64,000 nt of DNA from Trigonopsis variabilis. Lineage: Eukaryota > Ascomycota > Trigonopsidomycetes > Trigonopsidales > Trigonopsidaceae. Both the position numbers and the translations under genes were made by a program. Each line of letters opens with the position of its first letter. The first letter of the stretch is position 1. The DNA lies in assembly GCA_003707065.3 (NCBI GenBank), contig PPXM03000001.1, positions 124,001 through 188,000 on the forward strand, read 5' to 3'. Below are positions 41,852 through 51,217 of this stretch, one piece after another. The notes below the pieces were generated by a model that had not been told where the DNA came from, did no database searches, and saw nothing but the letters and a program-made list of their open reading frames with translations.

Positions 41852-42361
41852 ATGGCTCCATCTTTTGTGTTGGAACCTGTAGATGAATCAAATCTTTGTC
41901 ATTTAAAGAGTATAAATTTGAGAACTTTTCCCGTTTCTTATCCTTCTTCTTGGTATTCGCAGAGTACTAGATTGAATGGACTTGGAGTGATTGCATTTAC
42001 TGAGAAACCTAAAAGAATCGCAGTTGGAGCCATCCGATGCAGTTTGGAACCACTCCAGCAAGGTTCAAGTACGATGGCATCCTTGTCGATTTATATAGCT
42101 ACTTTGGCTGTGTTAGCGCCCTACCGCAGGAATGGCGTCGGTTCAATGTTGCTACAGGCCATTGAAGACAAGGCCGAAGACTTTTTTGCCTTTAGCATAG
42201 GTGCCCACGTCGCAGTGTCTAACAAAGAGGCACTTGCATGGTATAAGGAAAAGGGCTTCATTTGCATTCAATACCTTGAAAAATACTACAGAGCTCCAGT
42301 AGAAGGAAGCAGAGACGCGTGGTTTATCTGCAAACAATTGAGGGGAAACAGCGGTCAATAG
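41852..42361 (+). CDS. NAA50: N-alpha-acetyltransferase Naa50 (NatE catalytic subunit) homologue
   Basis: 169 aa, single exon GNAT protein that matches Naa50 in order: LKSINLRTFPVSYPSSWY (the FPV.Y peptide-binding loop), AVGAIRC, YIATLAVLAPYRRNGVGS with the acetyl-CoA loop RRNGVG, HVAVSNKEALAWYKEKGF and LEKYYRAP. Naa50 acetylates nascent chains beginning with Met followed by Leu and similar residues, at the ribosome with NatA. It is clearly distinct from the two Mpr1/Spt10-type GNAT proteins elsewhere in the window. The N-terminal acetylation theme recurs at NAA25, but the genes are far apart. Convergent with the signal peptide peptidase gene. Confidence 0.92.
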   Translation: MAPSFVLEPVDESNLCHLKSINLRTFPVSYPSSWYSQSTRLNGLGVIAFTEKPKRIAVGAIRCSLEPLQQGSSTMASLSIYIATLAVLAPYRRNGVGSMLLQAIEDKAEDFFAFSIGAHVAVSNKEALAWYKEKGFICIQYLEKYYRAPVEGSRDAWFICKQLRGNSGQ

Positions 42362-42667
42362 AATTTATGGAAATAGCAAGTCGTTTGAATAGATGGACGT
42401 TCAGCCATTATATTTCACTAGTTTTTGCGAGGACTTGGATCTAACTCAAGCGTGCCGTCTTCTGCCGGCATCCGACCGGCCTCCTACCGGCTTCCTATCG
42501 CGTATCCTGCAGATCTAAAATCCTCACGCTAGCGCATTTGAGGTGAAAGCTTCAGGTGGCGCTTATTCTTCTTCAAAGAAAATCAAGTTTGAAGCATACA
42601 TTATCGCATTATCATCAATTCAGAGGCTTTTTATGACCAGATTTCGTAATCTAAGTTTTCTAGTCTT
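42362..42667. other. Gap between convergent NAA50 and signal peptide peptidase genes
   Basis: About 300 bp of 3'-flanking sequence. It holds a GC-rich minisatellite of three 11-bp units at 42463-42495 (consensus nnCCGGCnTCC); a weaker fourth copy follows. No gene seen. Confidence 0.55.
42463..42495 (+). repeat. Three imperfect tandem 11-bp units, CCGGC-centred
   Basis: Units TGCCGGCATCC, GACCGGCCTCC and TACCGGCTTCC follow one another without gaps and share seven of eleven positions. They are strongly GC-rich in an otherwise AT-rich 3' region between convergent genes. Confidence 0.75.
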
Positions 42668-43718
42668 TCATTCCGTTCTTTTCTCGGGCTCCTCTTCCCT
42701 GTAACTCCAAACATCTTGAAGTTCGTCCCGCGAATAAGCAAGTCCCAGAAATGATACAGTAAGGGCAGGGCAAATATAGAGCAAAGCAGGTTGCGCAGCA
42801 CCAAAGAATGAAAGGACAAAGACGGTCAAAAGAAGACTGAGAATATAAGCAGCAAAGCAACACATGAAGTAGGGGCGAGGGAATGTTCTAGAGGAATAAT
42901 AACGAAGATGATTGTTCCTCTTATAAAATTGACTGAGGTCAAATCGCAGAGATAGAGCCAGGAATATTCCAGGTACTACAATGTCACCGAGGCCAAGGAG
43001 TTGCGATCCTCCTGAAGGCGAAGGGACTGCAAGAGCGATAGGAGCGGATTTCACAACACTAGAAGCAACAGTGACCATGACATCCGTACCAAAAACAAAG
43101 AAGATATCGTAGAAGAACAGACCAGTTAGCATTATGAAAGCTGCTACAAAAGATTCGATTCCCATGCAACGGATACCGGAAAAAGCTAACGCCATACCAA
43201 TCACATTTTTTGCCCACCAAGCGTCCCAGCTCCATTGGAAATAGAGCATCAATAAAGTAATCGGAACGGCAGCGAACACGCTAGAGGAGATCTTTTCCTT
43301 AGCAAGCTTCACGTCGCTCAATTGAATACGAAAAATCCATAAACACTCATCGATCAAATACATAAAGCATTGAGGAGCCATTACCAAAGTGACCAAAGAG
43401 AAGTAGGCTTTGAAAAACAACTGCACGTATTCCACTGGAAGATACCTCAATGCTAAGTAAATAGTCACTAGTGTTAAGCCTCCCTGTGATTAGGAGCTAA
43501 TTGACGATATTACATACAACAAGAGGGATTAACATAGCCCCTTTACTGCTCAATCTGTCTTCCTTAGGAGGAACATAATCATCGACACCAGGCCGGAAAA
43601 GCCCGGGCTCATCGATAGCCGATCCTGCGAGAACAAAGTAAGGCCTTAACGTTGACGCTCCCGATGCTGCATATATAGTAACAACGGCATTGAGAATCAA
43701 GATTGTAAAGGGGTGCAT
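42668..43718 (-). CDS. Signal peptide peptidase (presenilin-type aspartyl intramembrane protease)
   Basis: Exons 43718-43518 and 43483-42668 with a 34-nt intron (43484-43517) give about 338 aa and roughly nine membrane helices. The catalytic motifs of GxGD proteases are present: FFYDIFFVF (Asp193) and GLGDIV (Asp234), plus the C-terminal PAL motif (QPALLY). These enzymes cut signal-peptide remnants and membrane proteins within the ER membrane and contribute to ERAD. The start is the first ATG in frame; the frame stays open upstream without an ATG, so a small 5' exon is possible. The yeast equivalent is Ypf1. No C-terminal KKXX retrieval signal; the tail is short and charged (REEEPEKRTE). Confidence 0.92.
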
Positions 43719-44623
43719 GGAGGTCAAAAGGTCTCCCAATGACGAAGTTGCAACCGGACGCCCTTCCCTCGAAGGTTCTATGTGGGTGTGTTGAAAGCAA
43801 TCGTTTTTCCATACATTCTCTCTGCTTCTACTGTGGCAACTGTCATCTTTTCATTACGAGATAAATGCAGAACAAAGGACGGTAGCTTTTTGACATGTAA
43901 TGCTTTCCAGACCCGATGATTTTCTGGGTATCCTTCACTTGTTTTGAGACACATGAGAAATCTCTAAGATCCTCCTGATGCTTCGTACTTCACTCACTTA
44001 GATTCCTGACATTTTGTGTCTTTCATCGGGTACTCTCTGACAAGTTTAGAATTCTCAAGGGATCGCTCATATCGAGCTACATCCTGTTGGTAACTAGACT
44101 GCTCGATCTCCTAACTAGCATTAGAGCGTACACGATTTTCTGGTCATTCTGTTGTATTTATTATTACTACGTAAAGGAAACGATTTTATTTATTCCTACC
44201 CCACAAAATCCTCATTACGATGACGCACACTTTCTCACCTCGCCGAGTGAATTCTAGTAGCTTGAAATGTCTCGGTGTCCGGATCAAAAGGCATCCGGCG
44301 GAGATCCTCAACCCGGTCATTGTCACAGCGGGCAGGAGCTGGCAGGCTATAACTTGTTCAGAGAATGTGCTGGTCTTACGACTGTATTCTTCCCAAATAG
44401 AGGCTTGGAAACTTTTAAAGATCTATATATGCCACGATTCACTACGCGACTGCTTTCTGGGCTATGTAGGGCTAACTTACCAGCTTCTGGTTAGTTACAT
44501 TAGACAGGCGTTCCGTCACCGGTTTGGCTTCACTGTCGTTACTACGATCAACCTTCCCGATTCGCGTGAAGCCTGGTGTTAATCAGCTAGCAAATTTTAA
44601 GCACTATCTATCTCTTTTATAAT
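43719..44623. other. Intergenic gap (signal peptide peptidase / hexokinase divergent region)
   Basis: About 900 bp. A 120-codon plus-strand frame at 44220 ends shortly before the hexokinase ATG and resembles no family. The region probably holds the promoters of both divergent genes; no RNA gene recognised. Confidence 0.45.
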
Positions 44624-46318
44624 ATGTCTGAATTGACGGCGTTTGCTTCAAAATTTGAAAGCGAATTTGAATATTCGGATGCTCAGATCAAGACCGCTGT
44701 TGGCAGGTTCCTCGAGGAGATCGGTGAGTTGAGCATTTGTATAACTGCTACCGGGACATTGGAATGGTTTTATAACTGCTTGGTGTCTTCATATTTTGGC
44801 ACGTTAATCTCTTTTTGGGATCTGCATATCTTCTTTTTGCTGCGTAAATTCACGCTATATACCATGATGGGCACCCTCATCTCTGGGGTTACTAGGCAGG
44901 CTCATTGAACATGGAATCATGTCTTGTGTCACCGTAGCCTATCGAATGTTTTTTTGAGCTAACCAGTAGATGAAGCGTTGAGTATTACTGATTTACCGAT
45001 GCCATGCATTCCGACTTATGTCACGAATATTCCGAACGGCTGTGAAACCGGAGTTTTTCTGGCCGTCGACCTAGGTGGAACTAACCTACGAGTTTGTAGT
45101 GTTGCTTTGAATGGAGATTCTACTTTTGTGCTCAAACAATTAAAACAAACGGTCCCTCAGGCACTTATGGTGGGAACAAGTGACGCCTTGTTTGGGTTCA
45201 TGGCAGATAAAGTTTGTCAGTTCCTAAAAGAACATCACTCGGATCATTTCTCATGCATTGATGGGAAAAAAAATGATACACATCTTAAGATGGGCTTTAC
45301 CTTCTCTTTTCCAGTTTCTCAGACTTCCCTTGCCTCCGGAACCTTGATCCGGTGGTCCAAAGGTTTTGACGTTCGAGACGCTATTGGAAAAGATATCTGT
45401 CTGTTATTCCAACATCAATTAGATCTTCGTAACCTGCGAGTTCGCATTGTCGCCTTGGTTAATGATACTGTCGGTACTCTCATGTCGAGAGCCTATACTT
45501 CTGAACACAGACACGGTACGTTATTGGGTGCAATCTTTGGTACTGGCACTAATGGTGCCTATGTTGAAAGAAGTTCCAATATTAAGAAATTACCTGAGAA
45601 TCAGAAAACGTCCGATATTATGATTCTAAATACTGAATGGGGCTCTTTTGATAATAACTTGTCTGTTTTGCCTGTCTCTAGATTCGATGTTACCCTGGAC
45701 AGGCTCACGCCAAATCCAAAGTCAGCCCAGTTCGAGAAACGGATCAGCGGAATGTACCTCGGAGAACTCTTGCGCCTGGTAATCGTCGAGATAGCTGAGA
45801 GGAATCTGTTGGATTTCGGTCCCAATCTCCCAACTAAATTACTGACCCCTTGGAAAACCTCGACTGCGGTTTGTTCTGTGATAACCGGCGACGATAGTGC
45901 AGATTTCAGTGAGGTTGATAGGATTTTCCGTGAGGCGTTTGATTATCCACAGTCTCTCTCGCATAAAGAGCGTATCGCGATTAAAAGAATTTCTTATAAT
46001 ATAGGGCGCCGGGCTGCTCGCATTGCATCAGTTGCTGTGGCTGGTATCATCATACATACGGGAGCCTTATCGCACCTTGGAACGAAAGACGCCATCCTTA
46101 GCAGGCGAACAGCGGAAGAAGCAGCTGTAGATGGTGTATATCCTGACACTATCGACATTGGTGTTGACGGCGCGGTTATTCAGTTCTATCCTGAGTTTGA
46201 GAATTTGATGCGTGAAGGTCTTAAGGCTACACTAGGAGATGACGAAAAGAAACTAATATTTGGGCTCGCTCACGATGGAAGTGGAGTGGGCGCCGCGCTG
46301 TGTGCGTTGGCTGCCTAG
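44624..46318 (+). CDS. HXK: Hexokinase
   Basis: Exons 44624-44723 and 44967-46318 give about 483 aa, the normal fungal size. Phosphorylates glucose and other hexoses at the entry to glycolysis. Seen in order: VDLGGTNLRVCSV (phosphate 1), TFSFPVSQTSLASGTLIRWSKGF (sugar-binding segment with the Ser-Gly-Thr), ALVNDTVGTLMS with the catalytic Asp, GTGTNGAYVE, NTEWGSFDN, GDDSADFSEVDRIF, and an adenosine-site region near DGAVIQFYPEF and LAHDGSGVGAAL. The 243-nt intron is far longer than the usual 31-43 nt in this window, and its reading frame stays open for about 60 codons from exon 1. Paralogue type (PI, PII or glucokinase) cannot be set by eye. Confidence 0.94.
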
Positions 46319-46397
46319 ACTAGTACGGATCATCAAGGATTCTGGATTACAAGAGAACCGTTAAATACAAAAAAGTTGCGTATCCACTAATTTACAA

Positions 46398-48221
46398 TCA
46401 AGTGTTCATGTAAGTACTTGGGTCAACTCCCTCTTCCGGGAACGGAGATATGTTGACCTCAAAGCGTTCCTGAATTTGAGCAAGCACAGTTTCATCTTCC
46501 GGAGTCGATACAAAAGATATAGCCAAACCTTTGGTGCCAAAACGGCCGGCACGGCCAACACGATGTAGATAGGAATCGGCGCTAAAAGTTAGAATGGCGA
46601 TAATATCATACACACTCGTCTGGAAGGTCATAATTGATAGCAAGGTTGATACGTTCGATATCAATACCACGGCCAAAGACGTCGGTCGATACACAGATCC
46701 GTTTATTGAACTCTTTAAACGATTTGTATAACGCAATACGTTCCTCCTGGGGAATACCAGAATGAACAGCAATTGAAGGGAAATTGCATTCAATCAAAAG
46801 TCTATTAAGTTCATTTGCTCGCTGGACTGATCGAACGAAGATAATGACTTGATTGAATTCAAGATTATCCAGAAGATCATTCAGTTTTCGGTTTTTTTCT
46901 TTCTCTGCTAACTTGATGTAGTATTGTTGCAGGCCATGGAGCGTCAGCTTTGTATCATCGTCAACATAAATTTCAAGAGGCTGGTGTTAGACAAGCAGAT
47001 TGACTACCTACGTTTTGCATGAACTTCTTGCACACTGGCCGAATATCTTGCGATAGTGTAGCAGAGAACATCATGACTTGCTTTTGGGGAGGTGTAGCAC
47101 GAAAGATATCCTGGACATCTCTGCGCATGTCAACCTTTTCAAGAACCTTATCACATTCATCGATAACGAATGCCTTTACGTGACGAAGATTAAGATAACC
47201 ATCACGAACAAGACCGTGAATACGCCCTGGAGTACCAACAAGGATATGAGGACATTTTTCCTTGTCGCTAAGCAAAGCAATGTCATCCTTTATGGAAGTG
47301 CCACCATAAACCACGGCAGTCTTGACATCAGGCATATATTTTGAAAAACGAGCATACTCGTTTTTGATCTGATAAGCCAATTCTCTCGTGTGGCAAAGAA
47401 CGATGACAGACACTTCGCCTTGAACGGGCTCCAATTGTTGAAGAGTCGCAAGGACGAAGACTGCAGTCTTACCAAGACCAGATTTAGCTTGACAGAGAAC
47501 ATCAGATCCAAGAATAGCTTGAGGAATACAAACTTGTTGAACTGGAATGATCAGTAATAATCTTATTAGGCTGATGAATCGAGGGGAGAGGAATATCATG
47601 AAGAAAGTCGGCGAGCACCATCTGAAATATTCACTACTATGAAGTGACAGATGCTGAAGTAATAAGATTATTAACGAGCAGTTCATGACAATATCATGCA
47701 GCGTAGATGGAATTCAATCTGAATCTGAATAAAAATTAGAAGAATTACTGATCAATAAAATGAAAACAGCATAATACAAGAAACTGAACCGGCGTAAGGT
47801 CGGATGGTTCAAAAAAAAAAAAACCGAAATGCAAAGGATGCGACTCCTAACAAAGCTAGCCAAAAAGGACAACAAAATAAGACAAATTAGACAAGGGAAT
47901 GACCACTCAGGTAGGAGAGTAAGGGAAAAAAAAGGAACCGCCGAGCAAGGAAGACAAGAGCGCAGATGCCCCTCAATTCATCAGCCGAAACAACTAACCC
48001 TCCGAAGGATGTTCGAAACCACAATCAACAATGGCTCGTAATAGCTCAGGCTTGAGTAAAAAGTCTCGGAAACCAGTCGAATGGATTCCCACATAAGAGC
48101 CCTTTTTATCGCCATCAGTTCCATTCTTGGTTCCATCGGGAGCAGCGGCGGTCGAAGGAGGAACAACTTCTTCAGAATCGCTATAATCGAGTAATTCTTC
48201 TTCACCGTCGTGGGCTGACAT
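46398..48221 (-). CDS. SUB2: ATP-dependent RNA helicase Sub2/UAP56 (splicing and mRNA export)
   Basis: Exons 48221-47999, 47541-47012, 46980-46616 and 46581-46398 give about 433 aa (yeast Sub2 is 446). The N-terminal part [24 protein letters not shown] is near-identical to Sub2 as remembered. Motifs: [13 protein letters not shown] (I), [14 protein letters not shown] (II), MFSATLS (III), [16 protein letters not shown] (V) and [15 protein letters not shown] (VI). Introns 2 and 3 are 31 and 34 nt, but intron 1 is 457 nt, with donor GTTAGT and a 14-bp inverted repeat near its 3' end. Sub2 is a TREX component and a spliceosome assembly factor, so an unusual intron in its own gene hints at autoregulation (inference). 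Divergent from RPR2, with 211 bp between the starts. Confidence 0.95.
47555..47673 (-). promoter_or_regulatory. Hairpin-forming inverted repeat in SUB2 intron 1
   Basis: Two perfect 14-nt arms, TAATAATCTTATTA at 47555-47568 and its reverse complement at 47660-47673, are separated by 91 nt. In the minus-strand transcript the stem ends 13 nt before the intron 1 acceptor, directly upstream of the likely branch site (CTGAT). It could bring distant intron parts together or expose the branch site. The repeat is seen directly; its role is inferred. Confidence 0.6.
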
Positions 48222-48432
48222 GATGGATGAATCGATTGTTAAAGAAGTAAGATTGCTTAATAGTTACGGTACTCAAAATATTTAGTACGTATTTTACGAG
48301 TCACTAGTATCAGTTTTACACATGTGGTACTCAATGTATACATGTTTATGAAGCTCGTCACGGCTATTTTCGCTGCCTGTCAACGTTTTCCTGACCTGTC
48401 TCCGCTTGACTGATGATAGTTAACGAGTAAGG

Positions 48433-48819
48433 ATGCCTCCTAAAAGTAAACTACCAAACAGGGATAAATATACGACGCTCTCTTATAATTATCAATCTAC
48501 TTGCTTGGCCCGTTCTAACCCTATTTTCTTTCCCCTCTCCCGACATTATGCTCGCACTCTGAATCAGAGCGCTAAGAAGAACGTTATTAAGCTATCGCCG
48601 TCAATTAAGCGGAGTTTGTGCAAAAATTGTTATTGCTTGCTTTATGGGAAACATTCTAGTTTCTCTTATATTGAAAACCACTCGAAGAAAGCATTAAAGC
48701 GTCATGCGGACGTGATGGTCGTCAAATGCGCCGATTGCGGTAAATGTAAGCGATATCCTACAGGGAATGATCCGAGCTATAAGGTGTGGATAGAGAGAAA
48801 AGATACTCATGACGCTTAG
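48433..48819 (+). CDS. RPR2: RNase P subunit Rpr2/Rpp21 family protein
   Basis: 128 aa, single exon. The small zinc-ribbon protein of RNase P, with CKNCYCLL (C-x2-C) and about 45 residues later CADCGKCKRYP (C-x2-C), the four-cysteine metal site of the Rpp21/Rpr2/Snm1 family. The intervening region is basic, suited to RNA binding (KKALKRHADVMVVKC). Role: 5' maturation of tRNAs in the nucleus. The related RNase MRP subunit Snm1 is the alternative reading; the compact KCADCG spacing and length favour Rpr2. Lies head to head with SUB2. Confidence 0.84.
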   Translation: MPPKSKLPNRDKYTTLSYNYQSTCLARSNPIFFPLSRHYARTLNQSAKKNVIKLSPSIKRSLCKNCYCLLYGKHSSFSYIENHSKKALKRHADVMVVKCADCGKCKRYPTGNDPSYKVWIERKDTHDA

Positions 48820-49089
48820 CTAAAAAAATATCCTTTCTATTCGAATGAGGGATAGCGAAGGATCAATGGTGTTCGATTGTCTGATGATGGCACTCGCCTT
48901 GCCTTGGATTTTACCTAACTCTAGACAAAAAAACAATACCTCCTATACATCAGTTACGTGAAATTTATCGGCAGGCTAGATGAACGATGACTACACAGAA
49001 AAAGTAGACTTGAAATCTATTTCCAAGTCATGTTTCAAACGATAATGATCTGGTACGAGATATAGTCAATCAAATGCAATCATGAATAT

Positions 49090-49444
49090 TTACTTCTTAT
49101 CAGAAGATAGGTAGTCAGAGGCTTTATGAAGCTGTTCTGAAGCATAATCCTTGGCTTGATTCACATAGTTTGATGCTTGATCCGTGAATGAGTTGGCATG
49201 CTCTTTACCGTCATCGATCGTGTCATGAACGGCATCACCAGCTCTTTGTGTGGCAGACTTGTCACCCTCAGGGACATTCTTGCGGGCAAAGTTATCATAG
49301 GCATCAGTCACTTTCTCTTTGCCTTGCTCGACATATGACTTCTCGCTGTCAGGCTTGAGACTCTCTTGCACTTTATCACCGAAATCTTTTCGACCAACTA
49401 ATTTGTTAAGAGATCCTGAGAGACTTTCACTCACAATCAGACAT
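49090..49444 (-). CDS. HSP12: Hsp12/Hsp9 family stress protein (WSC/HSP9-12)
   Basis: Exon 1 is only 10 nt (49444-49435, ATG TCT GAT T). A 37-nt intron (49398-49434, branch TTAAC, acceptor TTAG) leads to exon 2 (49397-49090), giving 105 aa. The spliced start reads MSDFGRKDFGDKVQESLKPDS, the classic Hsp12 opening; unspliced, the frame begins only with a GTG. The rest is hydrophilic and forms amphipathic helices (KSYVEQGKEKVTDAYD, DYASEQLHKASDYLS). Hsp12 is a membrane-associated small heat-shock protein, unstructured in solution, induced by stress and stationary phase. Length is near yeast Hsp12 (109 aa). Confidence 0.93.
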
Positions 49445-51217
49445 TGTTATACTTTCTGGAGAAATGCAATGATGAATGCTCTTATATAGTTTTGGATAAG
49501 GTCATCTGATGTCATTAAAATGATTATGGCGGGGTCGCATATTTTGTCCCCAGGCTTAATTGTACATCTAGAGTACATGATGAGCGAGGTAGAAAATCAG
49601 GTTATTTCGCTCTTTTTTAGCGATCCAAGGGAAGAAAGATAGTTTAAACAAGACATTTGACCCATATGAGCGTGCTTGTTCTAAAGATTCTGTTTGTTAA
49701 TAATAACTCAAAAGTGGAGAGTTGCTTTTTCGATCACGTGCAAGACAAGCTAACTCCATGGAGTCTTTCGATTGAACTATTACCACAATCCCAATTTGTT
49801 CAATAGATCGGCAAAGCGATGGTATCTTGCCAATTTCCGTATGTGGTTTTTAGTTCAAGAACTCTCAATACATCCCAAGTCAATTATGAAGATCGAGAAG
49901 ATTTGCCAGACTAAAGAGAGGAAATTAAGTAATGAAATCATCTACATTCTAGCCATTCTGAAGGAAGAAAAGCTCAGGCAGATCTCTTTTGGATGACCTC
50001 ACATGCAAAAAGTGCTCAACCGACTGCACCACTAGTATGGATGTAGATATCGTGTATAAATGCAGATGTAGCGCACGTCTTCGATCGGATGGCCCTTTTA
50101 GGCAAATGGCGCCCTTGCTCGATCAGAGAACGGTCAACATCAATGATGACATCATTATTTCTATGTTGTTCCCGAAAATCAAAGATATGCCGTCACCTAA
50201 TAGGGATACTTTTAAGTGTATGTATCGAAAGTTGAAGTGGCGGACACAGATGACAGGTAAATCGAAGCCAACGCTTTTCAAAGGGACATCAAAGAATGGC
50301 CTCATCAGCATAGCCTAAGTGACTAATAAACTGAATTCATGTTAAATATATAAGAAGAGAAATTAAATTGGCATACATTCTCTCAGTTCAGACGTCTCAT
50401 GAATAACTTGTCTTCCAAGCGCAAATATGATTGCCATTAAAGTTGAATAGCAGCTGTTTTGTATAGAAATTAGTAGCTGTCGTCTGACTCATATAACTAG
50501 ATATTGGAGGCTTGTGTTAGGCAAGCCATAAATACTTACACTGCTGTCTCTAAACCCACATTCGTATTCATTAATATTGGGAGAAGTTTCGACTTGCAAG
50601 CGAAAAGCTCCTCAGAGGATTCGAAACATTCATTCCCGAAACTTCTATACACTCTCCCTAAGAATGTTTTGAGATTCGAGCTTGATGGGGATGGTCTGTT
50701 GAAGTTTGAGGATCAGTATAACGGCCGACGGACGCCAAAAGAGGCTGTTCATGAATAATGAAGATGTGGTTGACAGTGTGTAGATCTTTAACAATCTCGA
50801 GAACTTTTCAGTGCACATGAGCAGGTGGCTTTTTCTTTTCTCTGCCCCAAGAGACCTCTATATAGACGGCCTTATAATGTATCCCTTTCGAGAGAAGAGA
50901 GAGGCCTATTTGAGCAATTAAGATCATCACACTACAGAACAGTATCTTACAGTAAGCATGACTGTTATAAAAACAAGAGAATCCAATTGACCAAACCTCA
51001 GGAAAGAAACACCGTCGCACCGTCCCACATAAACGCTGGAAAACTATCGGTCAGCAAAAATAACACTGTATTCGCTTCCGTAGTATCTCATTCTCATAAT
51101 AATTTTATGACATGATCATAGTCTGATAAGGTGATTAGCAGCAGTTGGATTTGACTGATACTTTGAAGTTATGCGGTGTCTGTCGACTGATGGGCGGGGG
51201 CCGCCCGCCCACTCGAC
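49445..51217. other. 1.8-kb intergenic region with unexplained short frames
   Basis: Contains three plus-strand open frames (about 49772-49996, 49989-50318 and 50504-50758; 74-109 codons), none of a family I know and mostly without a good ATG. They could be exons of an unrecognised gene, a decayed gene, or chance. No RNA gene seen. The last 400 bp serve as APL5 upstream region and include a GC-rich stretch at 51193-51210. Confidence 0.4.

Noticed and set aside
43609-43812. Minus-strand frame of 67 codons overlapping signal peptide peptidase exon 1
   Set aside because: Considered as an upstream exon, but no intron joins it to the protease frame, and the protease reading frame over the same bases encodes the first membrane helix.
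44220-44582. Plus-strand frame of 120 codons before hexokinase
   Set aside because: Although it has an ATG, the sequence has no motif or family features and ends 40 bp before the hexokinase start; more likely promoter/leader sequence.
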